Source: Sanderia malayensis
Lineage: Eukaryota > Cnidaria > Scyphozoa > Semaeostomeae > Pelagiidae
Assembly: GCA_013076295.1 (NCBI GenBank)
Contig: RQOL01000855.1
Span: 558,001-622,000, forward strand
Reading direction: 5' to 3'
Length of the DNA: 64,000 nucleotides
The position numbers and the translations under genes were made by a program. The notes under the pieces were generated by a model that did no database searches, was not told the DNA's origin, and saw only the letters and a program-made list of their open reading frames with translations. Positions 1-11,502 of this stretch are shown piece after piece (position 1 is the stretch's first letter; every line of letters begins with the position of its first letter).

Positions 1-3000
1 TTCAGCAACGTCAGAGTTTGGTTCCTGCCTCGGTTTGGCGATACATAACGAGTTCAAAACACCAAGAATGTATTGAAAGATTTCATCATTTTCATAGGAA
101 GTTACTTCGAAATTACTTTTCAGGTCTGCATTAATACCATAAAACTTTTCGTAGCACTGAATAAACCTGTAAAGAAAAACAAGGAACTTACCCTTCGAGA
201 AACATTACAAATGCCATGTTTGAAACAGATGCCTCAATTTTGCCTCACGAGTGGCAATAAATTTTCCAAACGAGGCTTATTTCTTTTGATAAATGCCCGT
301 CGATCGTGTTTTTTGCATTTTCGCGCAAAGCTTTCTCTCTTGCGCGACCACAATTTATGATCCTATTCAAAGCCGGCCAGACATAGCTGTACAAGGACTT
401 AAAAGGGCCCGCATTGTAGATTTTCAGGTGTCCTTGTGCGGATTTAGGCCGCAGCCGTTCTCAAATTGGCACTCTTACTTGCTCCTAATGACCACAGCAA
501 AGTCTGGCCGCAGTAAACCATTGCATCGCAAATACACATAATTGTAACCAACACATGACACAATATGATGCATACACATATTTAAATATTTACCTCGGAT
601 ACGATAAAAGAGACGCAACCGTGTTGAGATATTCTTCACAGCTGCCACTCCTAAAAACAGAGAAAATTTCCTAAACTGAATCTTGTTCTATTCTCCCGAT
701 CAATTGTCTTCCCTTAAAGGCCATGAAAATCAAGCATAAAACTTCCATAGTCATTCTTACTTTAGTAGCATACACTCCCGCAAATATCCAAAAAGAATTT
801 CTTCTTCTAGAAAAATCTCTGCTTAAATATTGTAAACGTGTTTCATTACCATAAACCAATAAAATATAAAGATTACCTTTTGACGTTGCCATTAAGAAAA
901 CACTTGTCCAGTACGAGATGCGAAAAGAAGACAACACATTTTTTGATTCGCTTGAAAATACGCTGGTAGTTCTTTGCACCAACATGCAAATTCTGGCTCA
1001 AAGCGGGAAGATAACTGTCAATTATTTCTGCGCACCTTAAAAAGAGAATAAAAGTTACGATTCAAATTCACGTTATTTTGAACAAGTTTAGAGAATCTTT
1101 AGAGTTAAACTATAGTCAAATCTGCACAGTTCGAACTCGTGTAATTCGAGCTCTATCTAATTCGAACGAAATTATCTGTCCCTTCAAGGATCACTAATGA
1201 ACCAACTCTTGCAAAACAAACCTCTTTAATTCGAACTTTTTGTAATTCGAACATTTTCACGCTTCCCCAGGGTGTTCGAATTAGACAGAGTTGGCTGTTT
1301 AGCGATTTTCCATAAATTTCGAAATTGCTTGAACGAACTACAATTTTCGCACAGACGATGACATTGCCCTTGCATGCATAATCTATGACTTAAATTAGAG
1401 TACTAAGTTAACAGGTCTTTTTGGCCTTCACTACAAATAACAGGCTTTGATGAAAATTGTAAAACGTCCTTGTTGATTACTGTTAATTGCAAAATAGATC
1501 ATAAAATTATAAAGAAACTTTCAGAAACTTCGAGGAATAACTTTGAAAGGAATACCTTGAGAGAAGATTGGTCCGCAAGAAAAGATCAGCAGCATCGTCA
1601 AAGAGTTCAAGAAAAGAAGCCATTGAAAATACGGAATCATAGATAAAACAAAGAATATCTTCAATTTCCTTTTGACTCGATTCTTGCTTCGGTTGCTCGT
1701 TTAACTGCTTGGGACCTTCATCAGGCTCAGAAGACAATCCAAGCTTCGATTTGATCTTATCTAGTGTGACCGAGAACGATCCAAGGGCTTCTGCAAGATC
1801 ATCCCAATATCTAGGAAGGGATGAGAAAATATAAATCAAGTGCTTAAAAATTAAACCTCCTGTTCCTCCTAATTGACTAAAAATCGTGATAGAAGTCTTA
1901 TACAATAATCAACACAACTGCCCTTCACCCTAAAATTTAATACATGTTTTTTTATAAGAAACCACTTTATAAGAAACTTACTAGTAGAATTTGTGCTAAA
2001 TTACAGTAGATACCTTTGTTCTATTGTTTTCCTTAACGATAAAAAATTCAAGAAACGTTTACTAGTAGGGCTTGAGCTAGGTTTCTTATAAAATAAAAAA
2101 CGTGTAGCCTTATTTTTCCCTTCCACATTTGAGAGTATGTTTACCTGGCCTAAAGAAAGAAACCTTGGTGATAAAGATACAAGCCTTGAAGCAAAATAAT
2201 CTTCATCAGAACTCGACCTTGTGCTTTTTGTCAAACATCTTTCCCGATAAGATAGGCGTACAATAAACAGTTCCGTAACTAACCTCGGCTCCCGCTTGAA
2301 TATCGCTTTCAATGCTTCTTTAATCAATGCCTTTGTACTGGCTGGCACGGCACCATAGATTGCACATATATCAAATAATTTTGGTATATCTAATATGAAA
2401 TTATCATATAGTGACGTATCTCCAGGCTGTAAAAAGAAGACAAATAGTGAACAAGCCGGAATTCCAGTTTCAAACTGGAAAGCTAGCATATTCAGGCGGT
2501 TACTAGACACTAATACTGAAAAATAATAAAAGGACAAATAAATATTGTTGAATAACAGCAAAAATAGCTGAATAAACTTAAGTCAGGTAGAAGTGATCTT
2601 TTAACAAAAGGGTTTAAAATTGCAAACCCGACTTACCATGGGTATAGAAACTATTCTTAAAATGATGAGGACAACAAGCTTCTTCAAACTTGCTTGCATT
2701 TTATCACAACCTGGCAACTCAAGTTCTTGGTCAAAGTAGCTGAAAAATCCAGAATGTTCTCAGTCATCTCATGTTAACATATATATTACATTATTTATTA
2801 TTGTTAACATAGAGAATTACAATTTATTTAAAAATACAGAAAAAAAGCAAACTGACCAAAATTAATTTTGATTGACTCTTAGTTGTGTAGACAACGTCAA
2901 CTGATTTACATGTATATTATATAAAAAAAGTGAATACTAAAGAAATAAACAGTTGTAAATACAAAAAAACAAAACAACAACTAAGTACTAAGTACTAAGT

Positions 3001-4374
3001 TCTGTTGTAGAAAACAACTTACCGTGGACAGAATTGTAGAAAGGACTCAAATGAATTGTTAAAGGTTTCGTCCTTAAGAATCTAAAAAGAAAAGAAAACT
3101 GCTTTGATAGGCATACTGTCGAGAGAACAATTTAAAGTCACACCCTAAGAACAATGAATTAAACATAAACAATTATGCAACATATTTATGTTTTCTTATG
3201 CAGTTCTTGTATGGTGTTACTCAGCCATTTCATAGTGACTCACATGACTCACGTCTCAGAATCTGTTTGTTTTGTTGAACCAATTTCACATAGTTACGAT
3301 TATCTTATAATATAAGCTTCCTAATATTATAGCAGCTCTTGAGCAGGGCCACAAATTAGCACTGTCATTTTTATCAAAATCTTATTTGTGTGCTTTGTGC
3401 AATAAAAAGCATGTGCGTGACTCACGTGACCTCAGATTCTAAAAAGATAAACCTGTGTCATTGTATGTGTCATTTCTATGAAATGGCTGCATGGGATGAG
3501 AAAATACAGTTTTGTAGAACACACTTTTTTATAAGGAACTGATTTATAAGGAACCTACATGTAGAAGGTCAAAAAACTTAAGGAACTTTTACTACTAAAG
3601 GCCAAATCACTAAGGAACTTTTTAATTTTGAATATATTTATATTTTCGCACAATTTACAATTACGACAGTACCGAAGACTACGTTGTGTCAGACGACATC
3701 AATGGAGTGGATATGCAACTTCTTTAATGACTATTATTATTACTTTTACATTATATGAAGCGTCTTCATGTTTTAACCTGTCATCTTTTCACAAGTTTAT
3801 AGCAAAACGTTGAATTTGAATGCTTTTCTTGCATCTGTACTAATTATTGTCCACCAAATGCAAATTTAAAATTAAGGAACTATTAAGGAACTTTTAGAAC
3901 TGCAAAGTGGTCAAAAGACGTCTCAAAATAAGGAACTTAAAGAACTAAGCCCTGAGCTAGGTTCCTTATAAAAAAAGCGTGTAGGCTTTAGTTCATTTTT
4001 GTAAAAAACAAGTCCATTTAGTGAGTGTCATATGACCATTTTTGCAAGATTCTCCATATACACATCATGGTTGGTATAATAGTAAACTGTTTCGTGTTTC
4101 GATCAACATTGATCAATATCAGCTTAACTGCAACGAGCAAAGTCAACCCCATCATGTCTTTTCATTTTTTATTTATTATCTGAATTATCAAAGCATGTAC
4201 CTGGTAGGCAAATCTTTCATCGGAAAGTTTTAGAAGCCAATCATAATCTTCAAAAACATATTTCATTCTTTCTTTCCATTCACTAACTTCGTCCTCAAGA
4301 CAAAGTGGATCAGAACCACAACCAGAGGGAAGCAAAGGTGGTGGTGAGTATTTAATGAAACAGCGACTTTGCAT
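1..4374 (-). CDS. ASCC2: ASCC2 (activating signal cointegrator 1 complex subunit 2), N-terminal exons, gene continues past left edge
   Basis: Eight minus-strand exons: 4374-4201, 3081-3023, 2739-2637, 2426-2284, 1810-1556, 1035-877, 650-594 and 166-1 (open at the edge). Each has GT-AG sites and compatible phase. Recognisable ASCC2 features in order are the YSPPP motif and EDYDWLL near the start, FESFLQFCPR, NFILDIPKLFDIC, the helical stretch with SMASFLELFDDA, and IQCYEKFYG. ASCC2 is the ubiquitin-binding partner of the ASCC3 helicase in alkylation repair and ribosome rescue. Its K63-ubiquitin-binding CUE domain normally lies further C-terminal, so it should be beyond the left edge. The start at 4374 is the first ATG in the open frame. 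The upstream sequence stays open for only eight codons above that ATG before a TGA, so the true start is not fully settled. The gene is divergent from the 14-3-3 gene, with about 2.1 kb between them. Confidence 0.9.
1111..1300. mobile_element. pogo/Tigger-like short repeat in an ASCC2 intron
   Basis: The stretch lies in the ASCC2 intron between 1556 and 1035. It is built of repeated TTCGAA/AATTCGAAC motifs and has roughly inverted ends: left AGTCAAATCTGCACAG, right CAGAGTTGGCTG. The same layout, including the internal string TTTTCACGCTTCCC, recurs in both arms of the palindrome near 46190-46360 and 48290-48480. Such TA-flanked, TTCGAA-rich short elements are usually non-autonomous Tc1/mariner-pogo derivatives. 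The family assignment is inference. Confidence 0.5.
1943..2104. mobile_element. MITE, GGAAC family, copy 1 (TA-flanked)
   Basis: Terminal inverted repeats of the form CAYGTTTTTT...ATAAG(G/A)AAC. The left end reads CATGTTTTTTTATAAGAAAC. The right end reads GTTTCTTATAAAATAAAAAA then CGTG. TA flanks both sides (1941-1942 and 2105-2106). It sits in an ASCC2 intron. Two further copies are at 3522-3981 and 29056-29231. No coding capacity is seen. TA duplication suggests a Tc1/mariner-type source. Confidence 0.65.
3522..3981. mobile_element. MITE, GGAAC family, copy 2
   Basis: The left end is CACTTTTTTATAAGGAAC and the right end GTTCCTTATAAAAAAAGCGTG followed by TA. The interior carries many AAGGAACTT motifs. 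It lies in the first ASCC2 intron. It is longer than the other two copies (460 bp against 162 and 176) and the left TA is mutated to CA. The short ORF inside it has no recognisable product. Confidence 0.6.
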
Positions 4375-5027
4375 TCTCAGCTGAGGCTTGTAACACCTTA
4401 TTCTTCACCTTAAAATTGTGACAAAGTTGAAGAAATTTGACAGCTGTTCTATTTCAAGGCTATCCCAAGGCTCTGCAAAAGAAAAAAATATAAATATGCC
4501 ATTTTCACTCCTTGCCATTTCTTCTTTTCACATGGTTGGTTTCTAAAGTACAAAATAAGCCATTAATCAGGAGTCACATGATGCCGCCCGAAACTTGCCA
4601 AAAACAATAAATTCGACTCGAAACAATAGGTTGAATGCCCCAAAATGAGATCGTAAATCAGATTTGGGTACAGGGTACATATTAGAAATCTTAACAAGTT
4701 TGTCAAACAGTATTATTATTATTCAAGCTCCACCACAGGTGAAAATAAACAAATTATAAGTAAATCAAAGTTTTCCATTGTTTCAATGCTCTAGACATCT
4801 TGAAAATCAAATCAGCCAAATGGATTGTGATCAAGCAATAAAAACTGAATGTCACAAAAATAAAAAAATCATAGCAGCCAGCCATTAGAAAAAAATGAAA
4901 ATATCCATGGTAGTCCTTCCATTCCAGTTTCATAATGTTTTTGGTATTTTGGGGAGCATAGAATAATTTGGGAGATAAAATAAGTAAACAAAAACAAAAC
5001 ACTTGGTTGAACCGGCAACCTTCAGAT

Positions 5028-5904
5028 CAGGGTTTACTTTAAGGAATTTTTATCATTGCACATATTTTGCAATTATTGATGATATGGGTGTTGTCTTTCT
5101 AAACTTTTCATGACCACGCCCTTCTAGTAACATAGGGTTAGGTGTGGTATTTTTCTTGTTGGAATCAGGTTTATTCAACTGACCTACAAGGTGCTATTTC
5201 TTGTCACTGTAAAATTTTTGAGTAACAGACAGCGCAATTTGATCAAATTTTATGTCATACTTTGTTCAAATATCGACTTGGAAACTATTTAATATGTGGT
5301 TGTAGCCTACTTTTAAATATGTCGAAAAACAAACTCTGATCAATCTCTTCACCATTCCTATTGGAAGTAGTACGATTAAGTCACCTTGATAACAGTTTTG
5401 GCCAGAATTCTTGTCTGTAAGCCCCATTCTGCAGATTTTGAGAGGCTAGTATCTGCATACAGTCTCATGAAAACAAGTTCAAGAAACCGAATTTAGCGAC
5501 GAAAAATTAACAATTTCCACATAAACTTGAATATGCCAGTATTGGGCCAATATGACCCACAACCAGCTATTCGCTACTTCATGACAGATAGAAAACGAGA
5601 TACCCTAAAAGCTGACAAGCAGTCTCGGTCCTGAAATGTTTTTGAGAACCAAGATATTGAAAGAAAATGAAAATAAGCTGGTTCAGTGAAGCTTTTAAAT
5701 TGTTTGGTATTGACTGTTTACTATTAGTTTGTTATTTGCATCGATGACTACGAGGGCGACATTTACTGTCAGAATATTTTCTTGAAATTTGTCTAAAATG
5801 GTTTTGTTAAAAAGTTATCACCGCACAAATTTGATTTTATCACTGCACACTCATGATTTATCACTGCACAAATTGGTTATCACTGCACCTTAAAATAAAC
5901 CCTG
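5028..5904. mobile_element. hAT-type non-autonomous element with 8-bp target duplication
   Basis: The 17-bp terminal inverted repeats read CAGGGTTTACTTTAAGG on the left and, in reverse complement, CAGGGTTTATTTTAAGG on the right. They are flanked by exact 8-bp duplications CTTCAGAT (5020-5027 and 5905-5912). An 8-bp duplication with ends starting CAGGG is the hAT signature. Near the right end a motif TATCACTGCAC repeats about four times, as expected for subterminal transposase-binding repeats. No transposase is seen in the 877 bp. It fills much of the ASCC2/14-3-3 intergenic space; the rest of 4375-6528 shows no recognisable gene. Confidence 0.8.
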
Positions 5905-6528
5905 CTTCAGATTAAAAACGCCCCACCACGATCACACATGTTAAAGCATTTTTGGATAGATCACATTCAACTACTTGTGAACCTGAATCTGATTCTGACT
6001 CTTATTTGGTATCTTAGATGTTTTTGCTTTACCTACCTCGCTAGTCGCCTACGGCAGTTCTTGTCCTTCTTTAAGATCACGCAGACAGTCGAACTAAAAA
6101 TTGTTTTAGAAAACAAAATTTTATAGAATTTTAGTGGTCATCAAGTAACATATAGATGTAGACTTTACTTCAGCACATTCCTTCAATTGGCTGCGGGATT
6201 TACTGTCGCCATTTTGTATTGCAAAGATGATGGCCTTCCAAAGAGATCTGGGTTCCATTACAGATGACAAGTACAATCCCAGAAATGTTGGGCACATGAT
6301 GCTTCTTGAATTAAATAGCATGGGTACAACTGTCTTCCTTGGGCACCTAAGACACCCGTCTAAGATGTAGAAGCATTCACGCGCCTTTCGAGTCAGTTCT
6401 TTTCTTTTTTTCACTCGGTGTGCGAAAGCGAAAGTTGCGTGGAGATACGGCACACCTGCTTTCAAGTTAGACAAATTCAAGCAAAACTTAAACTGCAATC
6501 ATTCATACTTTTGCTGCCTAGTTTAGCC

Positions 6529-7305
6529 ATGACTGCTACCAGGGAACAACTTGTGCAAAAAGCAAAACTCGCTGAACAAGCAGAGAGATACGATGACATG
6601 GCCGAATCAATGAAGTCTGTTACTCAGGCCGAGAATGGCGCAGTACTGTCTAGTGAAGAGAGGAATCTGCTCTCCGTTGCATACAAGAATATCGTGGGAG
6701 CAAGAAGGTCTTCGTGGAGAGTTATTTCGAGCATAGAGCAGAAACCCAAAGAAGAAGAAAATAAAGTAAGAATCACAAAGCAGTACAGAGAGAAGATTGA
6801 GCATGAATTGAAGAAGATTTGTGACGAAGTGCTGAAATTGTTGGAAGACTACCTCATCCCTCAAGCAATGAAATCACCAGAAGATGACCCAGTGCCAGGT
6901 GAAGCCGAAGCCAAGGTGTTTTATCTGAAAATGAAAGGAGACTACTACAGATACCTAGCTGAAGTTGCCTCCGAGGAAGATAGAAATCCAGTTGTGGTTA
7001 AATCAAGAGATTCCTACCAAGAAGCATACGATCTGAGCAAATCAACGATGGTGAAAACGCATCCTATCAGGCTAGGCTTGGCTCTTAACTTTTCTGTGTT
7101 TTATTATGAAATAGTTGGAAACCAGGAAGAAGCATGTTTACTTGCAAAAACTGCATTTGATGATGCCATAGGTGAATTAGATCGTTTGAAGGATGATTCT
7201 TACAAGGATAGTACACTGATAATGCAACTGCTGAGAGACAACCTTACCCTTTGGACATCTGACCAACAAGGTGATGACAACGAAGCTGTCCCTGATGATA
7301 ATTAA
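6529..7305 (+). CDS. 14-3-3 protein
   Basis: Single-exon CDS of 258 aa. The frame is open upstream, but the ATG at 6529 begins [10 protein letters not shown], which matches the normal family start, so it is preferred. 14-3-3 proteins are all-helical dimers that bind phosphoserine/phosphothreonine peptides and regulate kinases, localisation and apoptosis in the cytosol. Visible signatures are [13 protein letters not shown] (first family signature, with the phosphate-binding Lys and Arg), [14 protein letters not shown] (Arg-Tyr pair) and the C-terminal [21 protein letters not shown]. The linker [14 protein letters not shown] before the Tyr-rich helix is longer than in the vertebrate zeta form. 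It ends in an acidic tail. The lack of introns may mean an ancient retrocopy; the frame is intact, so it is probably functional. Confidence 0.97.
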   Translation: MTATREQLVQKAKLAEQAERYDDMAESMKSVTQAENGAVLSSEERNLLSVAYKNIVGARRSSWRVISSIEQKPKEEENKVRITKQYREKIEHELKKICDEVLKLLEDYLIPQAMKSPEDDPVPGEAEAKVFYLKMKGDYYRYLAEVASEEDRNPVVVKSRDSYQEAYDLSKSTMVKTHPIRLGLALNFSVFYYEIVGNQEEACLLAKTAFDDAIGELDRLKDDSYKDSTLIMQLLRDNLTLWTSDQQGDDNEAVPDDN

Positions 7306-7915
7306 AAAACTGCAGAAACTTATGCTAAGACATTGTCTTTTGTGCTGCAAAGTACTACTGCTCTTATGGACACTACATATTTATCAGGTTTATACAGCTA
7401 GCTATATTGTTTACAATAATCACACTTTATTCATTGATGGTTGTCTTTCTTATCATTTGATTTTTAACACTATATGTGTTTAGACATATTTTGTTGCTTT
7501 GCTGGTATCTTTTTTTGGCCAATTCACGGTGAAGAATTCAACAAATAAGATAATATATATATTGGAACATTATAAGCTATAATCACAGATCTGTTCATGA
7601 TGGAAATAATAGATATTGATAACTTTGCTTCTCCAAATTGCAGTAGTTTGCTGTTTTAATCAGTCTGGTGTATGATCATTCTGCCAAGTGGTGAAAATTG
7701 GGGATCTGTTCACTGATCAGCAATAGAAAGCATTTAGCATGATTACAGTGATAGTGTGATAAGTCTGGCAACTCTGGGATGAAAAGACTATTTCTCTTTT
7801 ATTGCTTTGAGTCTGCACTGCTTTAAGGGAAAGAAATCACTACATTCCTCTGTTTTAGCTAAAACATTTGCAAACATTTTGTATTAAAACAATCAGATTT
7901 CTACTTTAAATATTG

Positions 7916-7921
7916 AATAAA
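7916..7921 (+). terminator. poly(A) signal of the 14-3-3 gene
   Basis: AATAAA about 610 bases after the stop codon, within AT-rich non-coding sequence. It is the first canonical signal seen downstream of the 14-3-3 frame. The rest of 7306-8640 holds no gene. Confidence 0.5.
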
Positions 7922-8154
7922 GTGTCAAAACTTGGGGGGTAGGCTCTGTTTCAATGAAAGACTGGTGTGGCTCCTCTAAAAGGCTTAAAGGGTGCACAAA
8001 TTCTGTATTTCTTTGTAATTTTTTGTAAAGCGCCAACTTGCCCACTTGTCAATCAAATGTGGATTTTCAGCATTCCTAACTCTCCTTAAAAACAGTGTTG
8101 AAAGGATGACATTATTGGTTGCTCTTTAACTCATCTCAAATCTTGTAATAGGCT

Positions 8155-8240
8155 GTCATGGGAAAAAAACTGGAATAGAGGCTGCCATAAGGAAACAACT
8201 GGAATAGAGGCTGTCATGGGGAACAACTGGGATAGAAGGT
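8155..8240. repeat. short tandem repeat, about three units of 30-35 bp
   Basis: Three imperfect units built on the string AACTGGAATAGAGGCTG with GTCATGGGGAA or close variants between them. No coding content is seen. Confidence 0.6.
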
Positions 8241-9123
8241 CTCAGCAATTTTACATTGATTACATAAAGCTATCTAGTCCACAGACAAATGATTTCAAAA
8301 CCAATTGATAGTTATAAAAATAAAAGAACCCTGAATTTTGTGGTACTTTTTAAAATTATGCAAAACATTGTGCAATGATAATAAGTAAAAGTTAAATTAG
8401 AGGCAACTTGAACAAAGTAAACATTGAAATATCTAAAGGTATTGGAATACATTATTTGATTATTCATGTAATTCATGTATTCAATTTACTGTATACTGAA
8501 TTGGGGATCTGTAGTAAAAACAAACAAGTATAGTTGATTGAAAGCAGCTGTTCTTAATATCCATGATTATTATTACCAATTTATTATTGTTGATTTTCGT
8601 TTACTAAAGCTGAGACAATTTAGATGAAGTGTAACTCTCGAGCATCATGGCGGAGCCGCTGAAATCCATTGAAGGTGTAGTGTGCTCAGCAGCCTTACCA
8701 ACGAGCACTTCAACTAACTAGCGAATCATTACACGCATCCTAACACTTAACCATATTTATCAACTATTATCTAAACAAACACAATCATTAGCCTTTTATA
8801 GTCAAACGTCTAACCATAACCTACTCTTAACCTTATTTGCTTAAGTATTTACGACACACCCAACCTCGCAACTTATATTTAATCAAACGCAACATTTAGT
8901 TACTCAGTTAGTAGTTAATTAATTAAGCATTCATCTTGGTATGATACACTGACACAAGAAAGAAATTCATATCGTTTCTCTTCGAGCCTTCTGACTACCA
9001 AACTGCAAAGCAGCTACGAAAGCTGGGTAAGTGTCTTGTAACCTATTTCGATTGGTGATTACAGTAGCTACTCCAGCATTACTAAATTACTAAAAAGGTT
9101 TTGTTTGCCCGAAAGCTGGCCTC

Positions 9124-9262
9124 TCACCACCAGCCGTATAACGTGCTGTACTGCCACCACAACACCGGGCCGAGTGGCAGTACAGCACGTTTGACCGGGC
9201 TTGGTGGTGACTGGGTGGGGTTCGAACCCACGACATTCGGTCTCTCACGCCGACGCTTTAAC
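9124..9262 (-). mobile_element. tRNA-derived SINE or tRNA relic with hairpin body
   Basis: On the minus strand the sequence GTTAAAGCGTCGGCGTGAGA is followed by GGGTTCGAACCCC, a good Pol III B box. The A-box-like TAGCCTAATG lies on the other side of an inserted hAT-type element (at about 9734-9745). Downstream of the tRNA-like head is a hairpin: ACGTGCTGTACTGCCAC and its exact inverse at 9140-9192, itself nested in inverted TCACCACCA/TGGTGGTGA. A tRNA head joined to a non-tRNA body is the normal SINE layout. The interruption shows it is inactive. Confidence 0.5.
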
Positions 9263-9725
9263 CAAGGTTGCCAGATTCGGGATTTTATCCCGAGATCTCG
9301 GGAATATTCAGGGCTGTTGGGATTTTCCTCGGGATTTAATTTTGGGCAAAAAATCTCGGGAAAAATCTCGGGATTTCTAGAGAAGAGATTACAAACGTTT
9401 TCCTTTATCATTTCAACCAGGAAAATACAGAATTCATAGTTTAAGAGCAGCACATTTGATTCACACCGTGCCAATCACCATCCGAAAGTAGGATTCATCG
9501 ATAGGAATGGGACAAAAAGGGCCGCAAAGAAAAAAATGTGTGAAGAACATTGAAAGGAATTTCGTAAAATTCGTTGCCAAGAGGTAAAAATCTCGTTCCG
9601 GTGGTGAATGACGTCATCGGAAAACAACAAAATATATCTCGGGATTTTTTTAGCAAATTTATTGCATTCTGGGATTTTTCAGGGTTTGGTGTGGGATTTT
9701 TATAGAATTCAATCTGGCAACCCTG
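9263..9725. mobile_element. hAT-type MITE, family A, copy 1
   Basis: 463 bp with ends CAAGGTTGCCAGATT and (reverse complement of right end) CAGGGTTGCCAGATT. It is flanked by exact 8-bp duplications GCTTTAAC (9255-9262 and 9726-9733). The duplication lies inside the tRNA-like sequence, so the element jumped into the SINE. The interior is rich in CTCGGGATTTT. A near-identical copy with its own 8-bp duplication is at 52190-52653. No transposase is seen. Confidence 0.88.
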
Positions 9726-10171
9726 GCTTTAACATTAGGCTATTATAAGTTGTGGTCTATAGAAGTTATGAACACATGACGTGCCAATCGTTAAAGGTGG
9801 GTCCTGTTGTAAAAAGTCTCTCTACGTAGATAAATTATTATAGGCTACCCACTTTAAATATCTTATCATTGCCATTATCATTACCATTATCAATTTTATT
9901 ATCAGCATGCATGCCTGTGATTACAACATTTTACCAAGGTTTACAAATCTGGAGGTGGTATATGCCAACAAAAGGTATGCTTGAAGGTATGCTTGAAGAC
10001 CAACCATTGAAGAAGTTGATTAAGAAGTTTACAGACTTAATCTTGACATGTGACGTGAACTTATTTATGCATCTATACATCTACATCTACATCTACCAGT
10101 ATACTGACTGCCTTCTAAAAAGAAGCTTATCATCAAATAAGTGTCTAAAACAAATATAAAAAGAAAAAGAA

Positions 10172-10247
10172 GAAAAAACATAACATAACATAACAAAACA
10201 TAACATAACATTACATAACATAACATTACATAACATAACATATAACT
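10172..10247. repeat. ACATA microsatellite
   Basis: A run of ACATA/ACATT units, about 75 bp, in the repeat-rich spacer between 9734 and 10440. A shorter ATCTAC run precedes it at 10070-10095. No gene is seen in this spacer. Confidence 0.8.
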
Positions 10248-10491
10248 GTACATATTTACTGTTAGATGTCTTAATTATTCCATTATTGACAGAAAATATA
10301 ATTTTGTCGAAATACTACAAAAATTTAAAAATCTTATGCAATTCAAATTAAAGACGCAAAATATATAGTCATGTCATGCATGCAAAAATAGTCGATGCAT
10401 GTGTGTGGGCATAAAATAAAACAATTAATTCATTAATTACCGTAACTGTCGCTTGTGAAAGTAGATGCGGTTATTTGTAATACATACTTAC

Positions 10492-10707
10492 GATAATGGA
10501 TATTGCAATGTCTTCTTGGACGCCTCCATTTCTCCTGGATGTCAGTTCCTGCACGTCGCCACGTTTTAGGCCCCCTGTATTACCACACCACCCTTCCCCC
10601 CATAAGTGTCGATTTCTCTGCAGAGCCACGCCCCGCGCTCTCACAAATGCAGGCAGTTCCCCACTGTCATAGTCGATCCAATGAAAAGTCTCCGATCTTG
10701 ATGCAAT
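10492..10707 (-). other. possible isolated coding exon, product not recognised
   Basis: On the minus strand an acceptor (ATATAACAG) at 10708 and a strong donor (GTAAGTATG) at 10491 bracket 216 bases with one fully open frame of 72 codons. GC content is clearly higher than in the surroundings. The translation begins IASRSETFHWIDYDSG and ends QEDIAISII. I do not recognise it, and no neighbouring exon in matching phase was found. It lies about 80 bp upstream of the U1 gene, so part of it could instead be U1 promoter sequence that is open by chance. Confidence 0.25.
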
Positions 10708-10788
10708 CTGTTATATTTCTTTAAACGCTCCCTCGTGTGAGTTATGAGAAGAATTGCAGTGGTCTGCATTGACGTCCGCATCTAGTTC

Positions 10789-10915
10789 ATACTTACCTGA
10801 CGGGGAAGATAACATGATCAAAAAGGTGTTTCTTCCAGGGTGAGGCCATTCCATTGCAGTTCGGTTTGGTTGACCCCTGCGATTACTGCAAACGCTAGTA
10901 ACTCGACCGTAAAAT

Positions 10916-10951
<36 letters not shown>

Positions 10952-10953
10952 TC
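10789..10953 (+). ncRNA. RNU1: U1 spliceosomal snRNA
   Basis: About 165 nt starting ATACTTACCTG, the invariant 5' end that pairs with 5' splice sites. Stem-loop I follows (GGAAGA/TCTTCC stem, upper stem AACA/TGTT). Stem-loop II carries CCATTGCAGTTCGG, then comes the conserved TTGACCCCTGCGATT. Stem-loop III is TTACT/AGTAA, the Sm site AAATTTCTGG, and stem-loop IV GGGGACCTGCGTTCGCGC closed by TCCCC. Length and order match metazoan U1 (human 164 nt). The U1-70K loop reads GATCAAAAAG (usual form GATCACGAAG) and the U1A loop ATTGCAGTTC (usual form ATTGCACTCC). The stems remain paired by compensating changes, which favours a real though diverged gene. The 3' end is approximate. Confidence 0.9.
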
Positions 10954-11502
10954 CTCAAAGTGATAAACAAGGAAAGGTTGCCTGAATTTTTATACGGTAT
11001 GTTGTTAGACAACTGAAGTAATGTTCGCGCTTTACTTCAAAATCCTCAAGAAGTATTTTTTGGCAACTCTACTGAACTGCACTAAAAGTGCTTTTGCTTT
11101 CGAGGAAGGTTCTCTTTGCGATTCTACCATTTTTGTAAAATAGCAACAAAGAAGCCCCTAGCGTATGCGTATAGTACAATCTACTTCTCAGCTGGAAGTA
11201 CTGGTGTAAAATTTCTGTAAAAATTATGTAAATTAAATAGTTATAGTTAAACCACATATGTAAAAAGCTGTTAAAGGTTGTTTCGCAAAACAGGTTTGCT
11301 ATTTTTTGCCTTTTTTGGAGTACAAAAACATTTCCATCAGAAGGCTCTTACGACAAAGCTGCACAGGAGGCTCGCATCTCTTCCTCCCACTCCAACCAAA
11401 AAGTTGTTTGGATGAATTGGAAAAACATTTTCGTAGCAAGAAAGCCTCAATTATGTCGAAGATTAATTGTGTTTATGTTAGCAATTCTGTGATAATTTGA
11501 AT

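Noticed and set aside
8647..8721. Possible first exon (ATGGCGGAGCCGCTG, good start context)
   Set aside because: Stops after 24 codons and no downstream exon in phase was found; lies in repeat-rich spacer.
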